Origin: Endozoicomonas sp. ISHI1
GTDB taxonomy: Bacteria; Pseudomonadota; Gammaproteobacteria; Pseudomonadales; Endozoicomonadaceae
NCBI RefSeq assembly: GCF_024606225.1
Contig: NZ_JAGRPU010000017.1
Coordinates: 59,551 to 123,550, forward strand
DNA length: 64,000 bases
Reading direction: 5' to 3'
Positions 44,520 through 54,027 of the stretch are shown in pieces. Positions within the stretch are counted from its first letter, which is position 1. Each line of letters begins with the position of its first letter. Under the pieces are notes generated by a model that did not search any database, was not told the origin of the DNA, and worked only from the letters and a program-made list of their open reading frames with translations. The position numbers and the translations under genes were made by a program.

Positions 44520-45043
44520 CACCAAATCCTCTGGATCAACTCCGGCCCAATCATCTACCCGATCCCGTCAGCTTCTGGCCGCTGGCTCCCGGCTGGTGGC
44601 TGTCCGCCTTTCTAATCATAGTGATTGTCACCCTGATGACGCTGTTTGTGGTTCGCTACATTCGTCGAAATCGCTATCGCAGGCTGGCATGTAAACAGGC
44701 TCATTTTATTTTCAGCGCTTATCAGAAACACAATAATGCATTCCAGTTTGCCAATGACTGCAACCGTTTACTCAAACAGACAGCATTGCATGCCTACCCG
44801 GCCGAACAGGTCGCTCGTCTTCATGGCGACCCGTGGCTGGAGTTCCTCTCCCAAAAGAGTGGCATCCCCGCATTCAACGGGAACCCCGGACAAGCTCTGG
44901 GTGACGCACGTTTTCAGAAAATGTCTGTATCGAAAGAGATGCCCACAGTGAAAGAAGCGTCCGTAGCGAAAGACAAACCAGAGGTTGATGTGAATCAGCT
45001 CCATAAACTGACTGTCCGCTGGATCAGGAAACACCATGCTTGA
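44516..45043 (+). CDS. DUF4381 single-pass membrane protein
   Basis: A 175-residue protein with the family beginning LDQLRPNHLPDPVSFWPLAPG and one membrane helix (WWLSAFLIIVIVTLMTLFVVRYI, about 30-52). The remaining cytosolic part is helical and basic, as in DUF4381 proteins encoded in Bat operons. Residues 135-160 are Lys/Val/Ser-rich and low complexity (VSKEMPTVKEASVAKD), an unusual insertion. It overlaps its neighbours on both sides. Confidence 0.85.
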   Translation: MTPNPLDQLRPNHLPDPVSFWPLAPGWWLSAFLIIVIVTLMTLFVVRYIRRNRYRRLACKQAHFIFSAYQKHNNAFQFANDCNRLLKQTALHAYPAEQVARLHGDPWLEFLSQKSGIPAFNGNPGQALGDARFQKMSVSKEMPTVKEASVAKDKPEVDVNQLHKLTVRWIRKHHA

Positions 45044-46067
45044 GTTGCAATGGCCCTGGATGTTACTGGCCGCCCCCTTGCCCTTGCTGGTTTATCGTTT
45101 TGCCAGCCCCGCCACCCGTGCCTCAGGTGCTGCTTTGCGAGTCCCGTTTTATCGGGGGCTGGCTGATATTGCCGGTGAGCATCCTGCACACCAGGAAACA
45201 CTTAAGCGCTGGCAAACACTGCTGCCCTGGCTGATCTGGATGCTGCTGGTCGTCGCTGCGTCAAAACCGGTCTGGCTGGGAGAACCGGTTCAAATAGAGA
45301 GATCAGGAAGAGATTTGATGATCGCAGTCGACCTGTCCGGCAGTATGGAAATCGCCGACATGGAACTGAAGGGCAAACCGGTGAATCGTCTGGTGGTGAC
45401 CAAGCATGTATTGAACGACTTTATTGAAAAACGCAAGGGCGACCGGCTTGGACTGATTTTGTTTGGAACCCAGGCCTACCTACAGGCACCTCTCACCTTT
45501 GACCTGAAAACCATTGGCACCCTGATGGACGAATCAGCGATTGGCATGGCAGGCAATAAAACCGCCATCGGTGATGCTCTGGGTCTGGCAGTAAAGCACC
45601 TTCGTAAACGCCCCCAGGACAGTCGGATACTGATATTAATGACCGACGGTGCCAACACCGCCGGAGAAATTACACCTGTTCAGGCTGCAAAACTGGCCGC
45701 TTCGGAAAACATTCGCATTTATACCATTGGCCTGGGAGCGGATGAAATGATCCAGCCAGGCCTCTTTGGTTCATCCATTGGTGCACGGCGGATCAACCCC
45801 TCTGAAGATCTGGACGAAAAAACCCTGAAAGAAATTGCAGAGCTCACGGGTGGGCAATATTTCCGGGCAAAAAATACCGAAGGGCTTGAAAAGATATACG
45901 ACGAACTCGACAAACTGGAGCCTGTCAGGCAGAACAAAGAACGCTTCAGGCCTGGCATAGCCCTGTTTTTCTGGCCTCTGGCACTGGCCCTGATTCTCAG
46001 CCTGCTCATGGCGACGCTGAGAGCCTTCCCTGAAGCATCAATTAGCCAGCCAGGGAGGAATCATTAA
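45036..46067 (+). CDS. batA: VWA domain protein, BatA-like
   Basis: A 343-residue inner-membrane protein with an N-terminal membrane segment near residues 62-80, a VWA domain with a complete metal site (MIAVDLSGSMEIAD, the threonine loop, and LILMTDGANTAGEI), and a C-terminal helix (GIALFFWPLALALILSLLM). It belongs to the aerotolerance (Bat) group. Its stop overlaps the next start (TAATG), so translation is coupled. Bat proteins are thought to act with MoxR in envelope stress tolerance. Confidence 0.9.
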   Translation: MLELQWPWMLLAAPLPLLVYRFASPATRASGAALRVPFYRGLADIAGEHPAHQETLKRWQTLLPWLIWMLLVVAASKPVWLGEPVQIERSGRDLMIAVDLSGSMEIADMELKGKPVNRLVVTKHVLNDFIEKRKGDRLGLILFGTQAYLQAPLTFDLKTIGTLMDESAIGMAGNKTAIGDALGLAVKHLRKRPQDSRILILMTDGANTAGEITPVQAAKLAASENIRIYTIGLGADEMIQPGLFGSSIGARRINPSEDLDEKTLKEIAELTGGQYFRAKNTEGLEKIYDELDKLEPVRQNKERFRPGIALFFWPLALALILSLLMATLRAFPEASISQPGRNH

Positions 46068-48088
46068 TGAGTGAGCTTATCAGTCAATTCCATTTTCTGC
46101 GCCCTCTGTGGTTGCTGGCCTTCATCCCATGTCTGATTCTGCTGACCGCTTTTTGGCGACAACAGCAGCAAACCGGAGACTGGAAGCGGGTTATCGCCCC
46201 TGAATTATTGCAACACCTTACACAGGGTCACAGTGAGAAACAGAGCCGACTCCCCTTCTACCTGCTTTTGGCTGTCTGGACACTGGCCGTTCTGGCACTG
46301 GCTGGCCCTACCTGGCAAAAAATCCCCACCCCTGTTAACAAAAGTCTTCAGCCCCTGGTAGTCGTCGTAGATATGTCTTACAAAATGTATGCTGAAGACG
46401 ATAAACCCGATCGACTTTCCAGGACTCGTTACAAACTGCTGGATCTGTTTAATATGCGCAAGGACGGGCTTTCAGCCCTGGTTGCCTTCGCAGGCTCAGC
46501 ACATACTGTTGCCCCCTTAACAGACGACAATCGTACTTTAGCCAACCTGGTTCCGGCACTATCCCCCAAGATTATGCCGGAACAGGGAGACAACCCCATC
46601 GATGGCATTGAACAGGCCCTTGAATTACTGGCACAGGGAGCTGGGGAAGCGGGCGATATCCTCCTGATTACTGACCATATTCCAGATACACAGGTCAGCA
46701 AAATACGTTCACTGCTGCAAAAGAGCGGCAGTACTCTTTCAATTCTGGGCATTGGCAGCGAGAAAGGTGCTCCCATCAGCCTGCCCGGAGGAGGCTTCCT
46801 CAAAGACAAACAAGGCACCATTATTGTCCCCAAGAAGGATCGCCAGCAGCTCCGCCACCTCGCACAATCGACAGGTGGCACGTATGCAGACATGACTCTG
46901 GATGACAGTGATTTGAAAGCCGTTCTGCCAAAAGCCGGACTCAATGATAACTCAGTCAAGGTTGAGACGCAGTTTGACCAATGGCAGGATGCTGGCTTCT
47001 GGTTGGTATTGCTGCTTTTGCCTCTGGCACTGTCCGGCTTCAGAAAAGGCTGGTTAACCGTCTTCCTGCTGGCAACAATAATCCCTTCCCCTCCAGCACA
47101 GGCGGTAGAATGGAACAGCCTCTGGCATAACGATAACCAACAGGCTATGGAAGCACTCAATAACCAAAAGCCTGAACAGGCCGCTGAAAAGTTCACCCGA
47201 CTGGACTGGAAAGGTGAGGCCCTCTATCAGGCGGGTAAGTACGAAGAAGCAGCCAGTGAATTTGCCCGTTCCAATACCGCAAAAGGCTTTTACAACCAAG
47301 GTAATGCCCTCGCCAGAGCCGGCAAGCTGGATGAAGCAGAAGCCGCCTACGACAAAGCCCTTGAGCTAAACCCCGGCATGGAAGATGCTATCGCCAATAA
47401 AAAGCTGATTGAAGACCTGAAAAAGCAGCAGCAACAGCAACAACAGCAACAGCAACAGCAGCAGCAACAGCAACAGCAGCAGGATCAGAATAACAACCAA
47501 CAGCAGAATCAGCAGCAACAGGATCAGAACAACAACCCACAGCAGAATCAGCAACAACAGGAGCAGAATCAGCAACAACAGGATCAGAACAGCAACCCAC
47601 AGCAGAATCAGCAGCAGGATCAGAACAACAACCCACAGCAGAATCAACAAAAAGATCAGAGCCAGCAGGGTCAGGATAAACAGAACCAGCAACAAAACTC
47701 TGAAAATGAGCAACAGCAGAACCCGCAAAACGCTGGTCAACAAAACCAGGAGCAAGCATCCTCTTCTGAATCCCGGTCTGGCGAACAGCAACAGGAAGAT
47801 CAGAAAGAGCATTCTCTCTCTGGTGAACAGGATCAAAAGTCTGAACAACGGAAGCCAGCAGAGAACCAAGAGCTGCAAAAGGCCCAGACTGGAGAACCTG
47901 AAAAACAGGGCGATCAGAAGCAACAGGCACTGGGTTCTCTTGAACAACAGCAAACCACCAGCCCGGATCAGCAGGCCATTGAAAACTGGTTAAAAACCAT
48001 ACCAGACGACCCCGGTGGTCTACTTAGGCGAAAATTCCTTCAGCAACAACAGAGAGAGCAAAAAAGACAACAGGAGCAGTCATGGTGA
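46067..48088 (+). CDS. VWA-TPR fusion protein, BatB/BatC-like, with glutamine-rich region
   Basis: A 673-residue protein combining BatB and BatC. Membrane helices lie near residues 12-28, 63-83 and 308-345. The VWA domain (about 100-300) has VVVVDMSYKMYAEDD, in which the DxSxS metal site is incomplete (Lys in place of the second Ser). Tetratricopeptide repeats follow (about 360-450: NQGNALARAGKLDEAEAAYDKAL). After them come 19 consecutive glutamines and about 90 further residues of Gln/Asn repeats, then a polar tail to the C-terminus. It overlaps batD by seven bases. The long poly-Gln tract is the unusual part. Confidence 0.9.
   Translation: MSELISQFHFLRPLWLLAFIPCLILLTAFWRQQQQTGDWKRVIAPELLQHLTQGHSEKQSRLPFYLLLAVWTLAVLALAGPTWQKIPTPVNKSLQPLVVVVDMSYKMYAEDDKPDRLSRTRYKLLDLFNMRKDGLSALVAFAGSAHTVAPLTDDNRTLANLVPALSPKIMPEQGDNPIDGIEQALELLAQGAGEAGDILLITDHIPDTQVSKIRSLLQKSGSTLSILGIGSEKGAPISLPGGGFLKDKQGTIIVPKKDRQQLRHLAQSTGGTYADMTLDDSDLKAVLPKAGLNDNSVKVETQFDQWQDAGFWLVLLLLPLALSGFRKGWLTVFLLATIIPSPPAQAVEWNSLWHNDNQQAMEALNNQKPEQAAEKFTRLDWKGEALYQAGKYEEAASEFARSNTAKGFYNQGNALARAGKLDEAEAAYDKALELNPGMEDAIANKKLIEDLKKQQQQQQQQQQQQQQQQQQQDQNNNQQQNQQQQDQNNNPQQNQQQQEQNQQQQDQNSNPQQNQQQDQNNNPQQNQQKDQSQQGQDKQNQQQNSENEQQQNPQNAGQQNQEQASSSESRSGEQQQEDQKEHSLSGEQDQKSEQRKPAENQELQKAQTGEPEKQGDQKQQALGSLEQQQTTSPDQQAIENWLKTIPDDPGGLLRRKFLQQQQREQKRQQEQSW
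47426..47700 (+). repeat. CAG/CAA microsatellite-like repeat within the BatB/C gene
   Basis: Nineteen uninterrupted CAG or CAA codons (47426-47482) are followed by imperfect repeats of a unit reading roughly CAGGATCAGAACAACAACC. Such a tract is prone to slippage in units of three, changing length without breaking the frame. Confidence 0.9.
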
Positions 48089-49818
48089 ACTCGATCTTTT
48101 CCAAACTCAGTAAAATACTGGTCCTGATGACAGGATTAATTCTTTCTGTCCAGGCGATGGCTGCCCTGACCGCCTCTGTTGACCGGACTCATCTGGCAGA
48201 ATACGAAACTCTGGAACTCACACTCAGAACCGATAGTGACACCAGTGCTGCCCCTGATTTGTCACCTCTGGAAAATGACTTTGACATACTGGGGACTCGA
48301 CAAAGTCGCCAGATTCGCATCATTAATGGCAGAAACGAATCCTGGCGAGACTGGGTCGTCACCCTTTCCCCTAAAAAATCCGGCCGTTTGCTGATACCCA
48401 GCCTGCAGCTGGATGGCATGACTTCTAAAGCTATCCGATTGGAAGTATCTGACACGCCCACTGAACAGAAAGCCGGACCGGGGGGTATTGACCCGGTTTT
48501 CATTCGCACCGAGGTCAGTGACGAAAAACCATATGTTCAGCAAGAGGTGATCCTGACCCTGAAGATTTACTACCGGGTCCAGCTTTACGACGACCGTCGA
48601 CTTTCACCTCTGAATATTGATGGTGCTATTGTGCAGCAACTGGGTGAAACCCGAAATTATGAGACAGTTCTGGACGGAACCCGGTACGGTGTCTTTGAGC
48701 TGAATTTCTCGATTCATCCTCAAAAACCAGGTTCGGTGGACATTCCGGGCCTTACCTTTTCAGCCACCATGCCTGACGACCGCCGGGACAGTTTTGGCAG
48801 TATTTTTTCAATGAGTGGCAAACCCGTTGCGGCTCGATCTGCCGAAATCACCCTCAACGTCCGGCCACAACCAGAGAGCTTTAAAGGTTCGGTCTGGCTG
48901 CCTGCACGAAAACTGACCCTGACCGATGGCTGGAGTGCACCATTGGACAAGATCAAGGTAGGCGACGCCATTACTCGAACCATCGTCGTAGAAGCTGAAG
49001 GACTCACGGGGGTCCAGCTGCCTGCTGTGACTATGCCTAAACTCGATGGCGTCAGTGCCTACACGGACAAGTCCACGTCCGACGATAAAGCGACTGACTC
49101 GGGTGTTATTGGCAGCCGAATAGAAGCCATCGCTCTGATTCCAACCCGTCCCGGAAAAATTGAACTCCCTCCGGTGCAGTATCAATGGTTTGATACCGAT
49201 GCCCAGACCGAGAAAGTCGCTACGATTCCTGCCAAAACCATTACCGTGCATCCTTCAGAAAACCCTGAAGTACTGACAACAACCCCTGAGATTCCAGTCC
49301 AAACCACCGAAAAGACTGAAGAAACAGTCTGTCCACCTGCTATTGCTAATATCACTACCCAGAGGCCCTTCTGGCTATGGCCTTCATTATCTGCCCTGTT
49401 TGGATTACTCTGGCTGATCACTTTATTGGTTTTGTGGCGATGCAGGTCTTCTCAAAAGCCAGCGGTTGAGTCTTCTGACATTCCTAAATCCCAGGGATTC
49501 AGTGAGAAAGAAGCCTGGCAAGAGTTTGAAAGCGCCTGCAATACCGAAGACCTCAATCAGATCCGCGGATGCTTTGTTAAATGGGTGCAAACTCTGTCTG
49601 GCAATTCAAGATTGACGACTATGGATAGGTGTTTGAAAAAACTCAACAGTGATCCATTGGTGACTTCATTCAATCGGCTTGAAGCCAACCTCTATTCCGG
49701 CCATGAACAAAAGCTCGATACAAAGGCACTGATATCACTGTGTAAACAACTGCGCAAAGAGCAAAAGAACGGTGAATCAAGCCATCAAAACGGTCTTAAC
49801 AGCCTCTATCCGGATTAA
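48082..49818 (+). CDS. batD: BatD-like oxygen-tolerance protein
   Basis: A 578-residue envelope protein with a signal peptide (SKILVLMTGLILSVQAMA), a large periplasmic part of beta-sandwich domains (about 25-400, starting TASVDRTHLAEYETLELTL), and one membrane helix near residue 430-448 (LFGLLWLITLLVLW). The BatD family is confirmed by VTLSPKKSGRLLIPSLQLDG and by KVGDAITRTIVVEAEGLTG. It closes the operon and is followed by a hairpin. Confidence 0.9.
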   Translation: MVNSIFSKLSKILVLMTGLILSVQAMAALTASVDRTHLAEYETLELTLRTDSDTSAAPDLSPLENDFDILGTRQSRQIRIINGRNESWRDWVVTLSPKKSGRLLIPSLQLDGMTSKAIRLEVSDTPTEQKAGPGGIDPVFIRTEVSDEKPYVQQEVILTLKIYYRVQLYDDRRLSPLNIDGAIVQQLGETRNYETVLDGTRYGVFELNFSIHPQKPGSVDIPGLTFSATMPDDRRDSFGSIFSMSGKPVAARSAEITLNVRPQPESFKGSVWLPARKLTLTDGWSAPLDKIKVGDAITRTIVVEAEGLTGVQLPAVTMPKLDGVSAYTDKSTSDDKATDSGVIGSRIEAIALIPTRPGKIELPPVQYQWFDTDAQTEKVATIPAKTITVHPSENPEVLTTTPEIPVQTTEKTEETVCPPAIANITTQRPFWLWPSLSALFGLLWLITLLVLWRCRSSQKPAVESSDIPKSQGFSEKEAWQEFESACNTEDLNQIRGCFVKWVQTLSGNSRLTTMDRCLKKLNSDPLVTSFNRLEANLYSGHEQKLDTKALISLCKQLRKEQKNGESSHQNGLNSLYPD

Positions 49819-49827
49819 AACTCATCG

Positions 49828-49845
49828 GAGGCTCTCAGGAGCCTC
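49828..49845 (+). terminator. Hairpin after the Bat operon
   Basis: GAGGCTC (49828-49834) pairs with GAGCCTC (49839-49845) around a four-base loop, ten bases after the batD stop. The following sequence has only a short T-rich stretch, so termination may be partial. Confidence 0.55.
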
Positions 49846-50023
49846 ACTATTTAACTTTCTACACCTCTCACTGACTGCCATGCTAAAAAAGCTCTTCCTG
49901 CATATTCTGGTCAGCTTGAGCACCTGGACTAAAAATAAGACTGTGCTCCCCTTCGATTAGCAAGGATGTTCAAAATTAATGCGTTATAATGGCGCCCCTT
50001 TTATTTGCCACGGCAAACAATCA

Positions 50024-51817
50024 TTATTTCATCCGTAGTTTATTAACTCGCACTTTATCATTGCTACTGATGGTCAATATATGGTGTCCATCGGCGCTGA
50101 AGATGGCTGATTTGATCTTACGTTTATGGACAATGATGGCTTTTTCGACCCATGCCCCATGACTCTCCTGACCAATGATTCTCGCATTACCATCCTTACT
50201 GACGGTCAACACAAGGCAGCCGTCGTTGCTGAACGTGGCTGATTTGACGCGACGATTATGGGAAATAGTGGCTCTCTCTACCCATGATCCTCCAGTCTTA
50301 AGACCATAGATTTTCGCCGTGCCATCCTTGCTGGCGGTCACCACATGGCGACCATCGGGACTGAAGGTGGCTGATTTGACTGGACCTTTATGGAGAATGG
50401 TTGCTTTTTCTTCCCATGATCCATTGTCCTTCTGACCATAGATTTTTGCCGTACCATCTTTGCTGGCGGTCACCACATAATTGCCATCGGGGCTGAAATT
50501 GGCTGATTTGACTCGCCCCTCATGGATAATGGTGGCTTCATGTGCCCATGATGCTTCGGTCTTCTGACCGTAGATTTCCGCCGTTTCATCGTTACTGGCC
50601 GTCACTAAATGGCTGCCATCTGCACTAAAGTTAGCTGAGTTGACTTTACCTTCATGGATAATGCAGGCTTTTCCTACCCATAATCCATCGGCTACCTGAC
50701 CATGGATTTGCACCTCATAATCATTACTGACGGTCAGCACATGGCGACCATCATTGCTGAAGGTGGCTGAGTAGACCCAATCGTCATGGGTAATAATGGT
50801 TTGTTCTTCCCATGACTCATCCTCCAGACCATAGATTTTCGCAGTCTCATCAAAACTGACGGTCACCAAATGACGACTATCGCTGCTGAAGCTGGCTGAG
50901 TCGACCCAATCGTCGTGACGAATGGTGAGCTTTTCTTCCCATGACCCATCGTCTCCCTGACTAAAGATTTTCGCCGTGCAATCATGACTGGCGGTCACCA
51001 AATAGCGACTATCAGCGCTGAAGATAGCTGATCTGACCTCTTCATCATGGGAAATGATGACATTTTCTTCCCATGATCCATTGGCCGTCTGGCTATAGAG
51101 TTTCGCTGAGTTATCACAGCTGGTCGTCACCATATGGCGGTCATCAGGGCTGAAGGTGCCTGAGGTGACCTTGTCATCGTGGGAAATGATGGCTTTATTT
51201 ACCCATGATCCATTGATCTCCTGACCGTAGATTTTAGCCGTCTCATCTTCACTGGCCGTCACCACGTGGCGGCCAGTTGCGCTGAAGGTGGCTGTTTTGA
51301 CACAGTCATGATGGCTAATGGTGGTTTCTGTAACGGATTTAAAGGTTTCACATTGAGACATCAGTTGAGCTTTGGTGAAATAGAATAGAGCGGGAAAATA
51401 ATTGCTATTTTGGTTTTTTATGATTGATTTGAGTAACGCTTCATCCTTCGTAAACGGTCGCAGCCAATGACGGAGTTGTTCTTTGTCTTCTATAGGAAGG
51501 ATTTTCATTAGTTGATATTGATGTGGTAAAGAAAACCGTTGATACCACGCCTTTTCCAGAGCATGATCGTTTTTAATAGCCCAGTTAAAATGAGTACAAA
51601 CCTGCTTTAAGCAAGTAACATCTCGAAACTCCAACAAGCCAATAATTTTGTTTGTTATTTCGATGGGTAAATCGAGAAATAAAAGTTTTTTTTCCTTGTC
51701 AGGTACGGTGATGGATCTACCCGCACTAGCACCAGATAATTCACCCTCCAATTGAGCGCGATGGGTTAACGGCGAGGCTGAACCCATCCTGCTGGAACTA
51801 CCAGCCTCAGAAAACAT
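50024..51817 (-). CDS. F-box/WD40-repeat protein, array copy 1
   Basis: A 597-residue protein. Residues 1-45 are polar and end in the array-wide motif SAGRSITVPDKE. An F-box follows (about 46-92: LFLDLPIEITNKIIGLLEF, then RDVTCLKQVCTHFNWAI). In eukaryotes it binds SKP1 of SCF ubiquitin ligases. A helical linker containing LRPFTKDEALLKSII leads into ten repeats of about 44 residues of the form H-x4-V-x-SATFSPDGRHVVTASKDGTAKIYG. These resemble WD40 blades with YG in place of WD, plus an added surface loop ending in GSW. AGGAGA precedes the ATG. Last gene in the array, next to batD but on the opposite strand. Confidence 0.85.
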   Translation of the reverse strand: MFSEAGSSSRMGSASPLTHRAQLEGELSGASAGRSITVPDKEKKLLFLDLPIEITNKIIGLLEFRDVTCLKQVCTHFNWAIKNDHALEKAWYQRFSLPHQYQLMKILPIEDKEQLRHWLRPFTKDEALLKSIIKNQNSNYFPALFYFTKAQLMSQCETFKSVTETTISHHDCVKTATFSATGRHVVTASEDETAKIYGQEINGSWVNKAIISHDDKVTSGTFSPDDRHMVTTSCDNSAKLYSQTANGSWEENVIISHDEEVRSAIFSADSRYLVTASHDCTAKIFSQGDDGSWEEKLTIRHDDWVDSASFSSDSRHLVTVSFDETAKIYGLEDESWEEQTIITHDDWVYSATFSNDGRHVLTVSNDYEVQIHGQVADGLWVGKACIIHEGKVNSANFSADGSHLVTASNDETAEIYGQKTEASWAHEATIIHEGRVKSANFSPDGNYVVTASKDGTAKIYGQKDNGSWEEKATILHKGPVKSATFSPDGRHVVTASKDGTAKIYGLKTGGSWVERATISHNRRVKSATFSNDGCLVLTVSKDGNARIIGQESHGAWVEKAIIVHKRKIKSAIFSADGHHILTISSNDKVRVNKLRMK

Positions 51818-51998
51818 AATTGGTTTCTCCTAATTTTCTAGTCGCCCTCAATGAGCAAGAACATTCAAAATTGATGAGGTAAATTGGACTCTTTTTTGAA
51901 ATAAAAGTTCATAACCTGTGATCAGGTGCCATTAACCAAGATCTGTCTTTCAGCTCATGCACAATGGCGTCCCTTTTATTTGTCACGGCAAACAATCA

Positions 51999-53834
51999 TT
52001 ATTCCATCCGTAGTTTATTAATTCGCACTTTCCTATCGCTACTGATAGTCAATATATGGTGTCCATCGATGCTGAAGGTGGCTGATTCGATCGAACCTTC
52101 ATGGGAAATGATGGTTTTTTCGACCCATAATTCGTCAGTCTGCTGACCATAAATTTTTGCCGTCCCATCTTCACTGGTGGTCACCACATAGCGGCCATCG
52201 GCACTGAAGTCAGCTGAGTTGACTGAATATTTATGGCAAATAATAGCTTTTTTGACCCATGATCCATCATTCTTCATGCCATAGATTTTTGCCGTGCCGC
52301 CGTTATTCTTGCCAAAGGGTTTCGTCGTGCCATCATTACTGACCGTGACCAGATGACGACCATCGGAGCTGAAAGTAGCTCTTTTAACCCAAGCATCATG
52401 GGGAATGGTCATTTTTTCTTCCCACAATCCATTGTCCTTCTGGCCATAAATTTTCGCAGTGTCGTCAAAACTGGCGGTTACCACATGGCGACAATCGGGA
52501 CTGAAAGCGGCTGAGCTGACCTGACAATTATGGGCAATGATGGTTTTTTGTTCCCATGATCCATCGGTCTTCTGGCCATAGATTTTCGACGTATTATCTT
52601 TACTGGCCGTCACCAAATGGCAGCCATCGCCGCTGAAGGCCGCTGAGTTGATTTCACTGCTATGAGGAATGGTGACTTTTTCTACCCATAATCCATCGTC
52701 CATCTGGCCATAAATCTTCGCCTCATCGTCTTCAGTGACGGTCAACACATGACGGCCATCGGCACTGAAGATGGCATGGTTAACCTCGTCATCATGAGAA
52801 ATGACGGTTTGTACTTCCCATGATTCATCATCCTTCTGATAATAGATTTGCACATTTTGGTCGTCACTGGCGGTCATCACATGACGGCTATCGCCACTGA
52901 ATCTGACGGAGTTGATACACTCTTCATGGGAAATGATGAGTTTTTCTTCCCATGATCCATCGTCTGGCCGACTGCAGATTTTTACCTCGTTATCATCGTT
53001 ACAGACGGTGAGCACATGGCGACTATCAGGACTGAAAGCGACTGCGTTGACTTGACTATCGTGGGAAATGATGGCTTTTTCTTCCCATGATCCATCATCT
53101 TCCAGTTCATAGATTTTCGCCTTGTTGTCATAACCAGCGGTCACCACATGGCAACTATCGGGACTAAATTTGGCTGAGCTCACTCGATTTTTATGGGAAA
53201 TGATGACTTTTTGTTCCCATGATCCATCCTCCTTCTGGCCGTAGATTCTGGCCGTTTTATCTTCACTGGCCGTCACCAAATGGCGGCCATCAGCACTAAA
53301 GGTGGCTGAGTTGACAATGCCATGATGGACAATAATCACTTCTGTATCTACAGCGAACGTTTTGTACTGAGACATCAGTCGGGCTTTGGTGAAATAGAAC
53401 AGAGCAGGAAAACAAGCGCTATTTCGTTGTTCTATAATTGACTCGACTAACGCTTCATCCTTCGTAAACGGTCGCAGCCAATGACGGAGTTGTTCTTTAT
53501 CCCCTGTAGGAAGGATTTTCTTTAATTGATATTGGTGTGGTGAAGAAAACCGTTGATACCATGCCTTTTCCAAAGCATGATCGTTTTTAATAGCCCAGTT
53601 AAAATGAGTACAAACCTGCTGTAAGCTGGCAACATCTCGAAACTTCAACAAACCAATAATTTTGTTTGTTATTTCAATAGGTAGATGGAGAAATAAAAGT
53701 TTTTTCTTTTTTCCCTTGTCAGATACAGTGATGGACCTACCCGCACTGGCACCCGATGGTTCACCCTCCAATCGAGCACGATGGGTTGACGGCGAGACTG
53801 CAGCCATGCCGGAACTATTAGCCTCAGGAAGCAT
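51999..53834 (-). CDS. F-box/WD40-repeat protein, array copy 2
   Basis: A 611-residue protein with the same plan as its neighbours: polar N-terminus (PSGASAGRSITVSDKGKKK), F-box (LFLHLPIEITNKIIGLLKF onward), linker and ten WD40-like repeats. Distinct features are a basic KGKKKK run before the F-box and an 11-residue insertion in repeat eight (DGTTKPFGKNNGGTAKIYG), a partial duplication of the repeat's last strand. AGGAGA lies eight bases before the ATG. Confidence 0.85.
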   Translation of the reverse strand: MLPEANSSGMAAVSPSTHRARLEGEPSGASAGRSITVSDKGKKKKLLFLHLPIEITNKIIGLLKFRDVASLQQVCTHFNWAIKNDHALEKAWYQRFSSPHQYQLKKILPTGDKEQLRHWLRPFTKDEALVESIIEQRNSACFPALFYFTKARLMSQYKTFAVDTEVIIVHHGIVNSATFSADGRHLVTASEDKTARIYGQKEDGSWEQKVIISHKNRVSSAKFSPDSCHVVTAGYDNKAKIYELEDDGSWEEKAIISHDSQVNAVAFSPDSRHVLTVCNDDNEVKICSRPDDGSWEEKLIISHEECINSVRFSGDSRHVMTASDDQNVQIYYQKDDESWEVQTVISHDDEVNHAIFSADGRHVLTVTEDDEAKIYGQMDDGLWVEKVTIPHSSEINSAAFSGDGCHLVTASKDNTSKIYGQKTDGSWEQKTIIAHNCQVSSAAFSPDCRHVVTASFDDTAKIYGQKDNGLWEEKMTIPHDAWVKRATFSSDGRHLVTVSNDGTTKPFGKNNGGTAKIYGMKNDGSWVKKAIICHKYSVNSADFSADGRYVVTTSEDGTAKIYGQQTDELWVEKTIISHEGSIESATFSIDGHHILTISSDRKVRINKLRME

Positions 53835-54027
53835 ATTTGGTTTCTCCTAATGCACTACTCGCCCTCAATTAGCAGGGACCTTCAAAGTTGATGAGGTACA
53901 TTGGAGTCTGTTTTGAAATAAAAGTTCAATATCTGTTTTTAGGTGCTACCAATGAAGTTTCTGTCTTCCAGTACCGGTAACTATAACAGCCTCTTTCTGA
54001 ATGCTCTCAGTTATTGAGAGCGATGAA

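Noticed and set aside
47366..47953. Long leucine-rich frames on the minus strand opposite the polyglutamine region
   Set aside because: They arise from CAG/CAA repeats read in reverse; the plus-strand gene is a well-supported member of the Bat operon.
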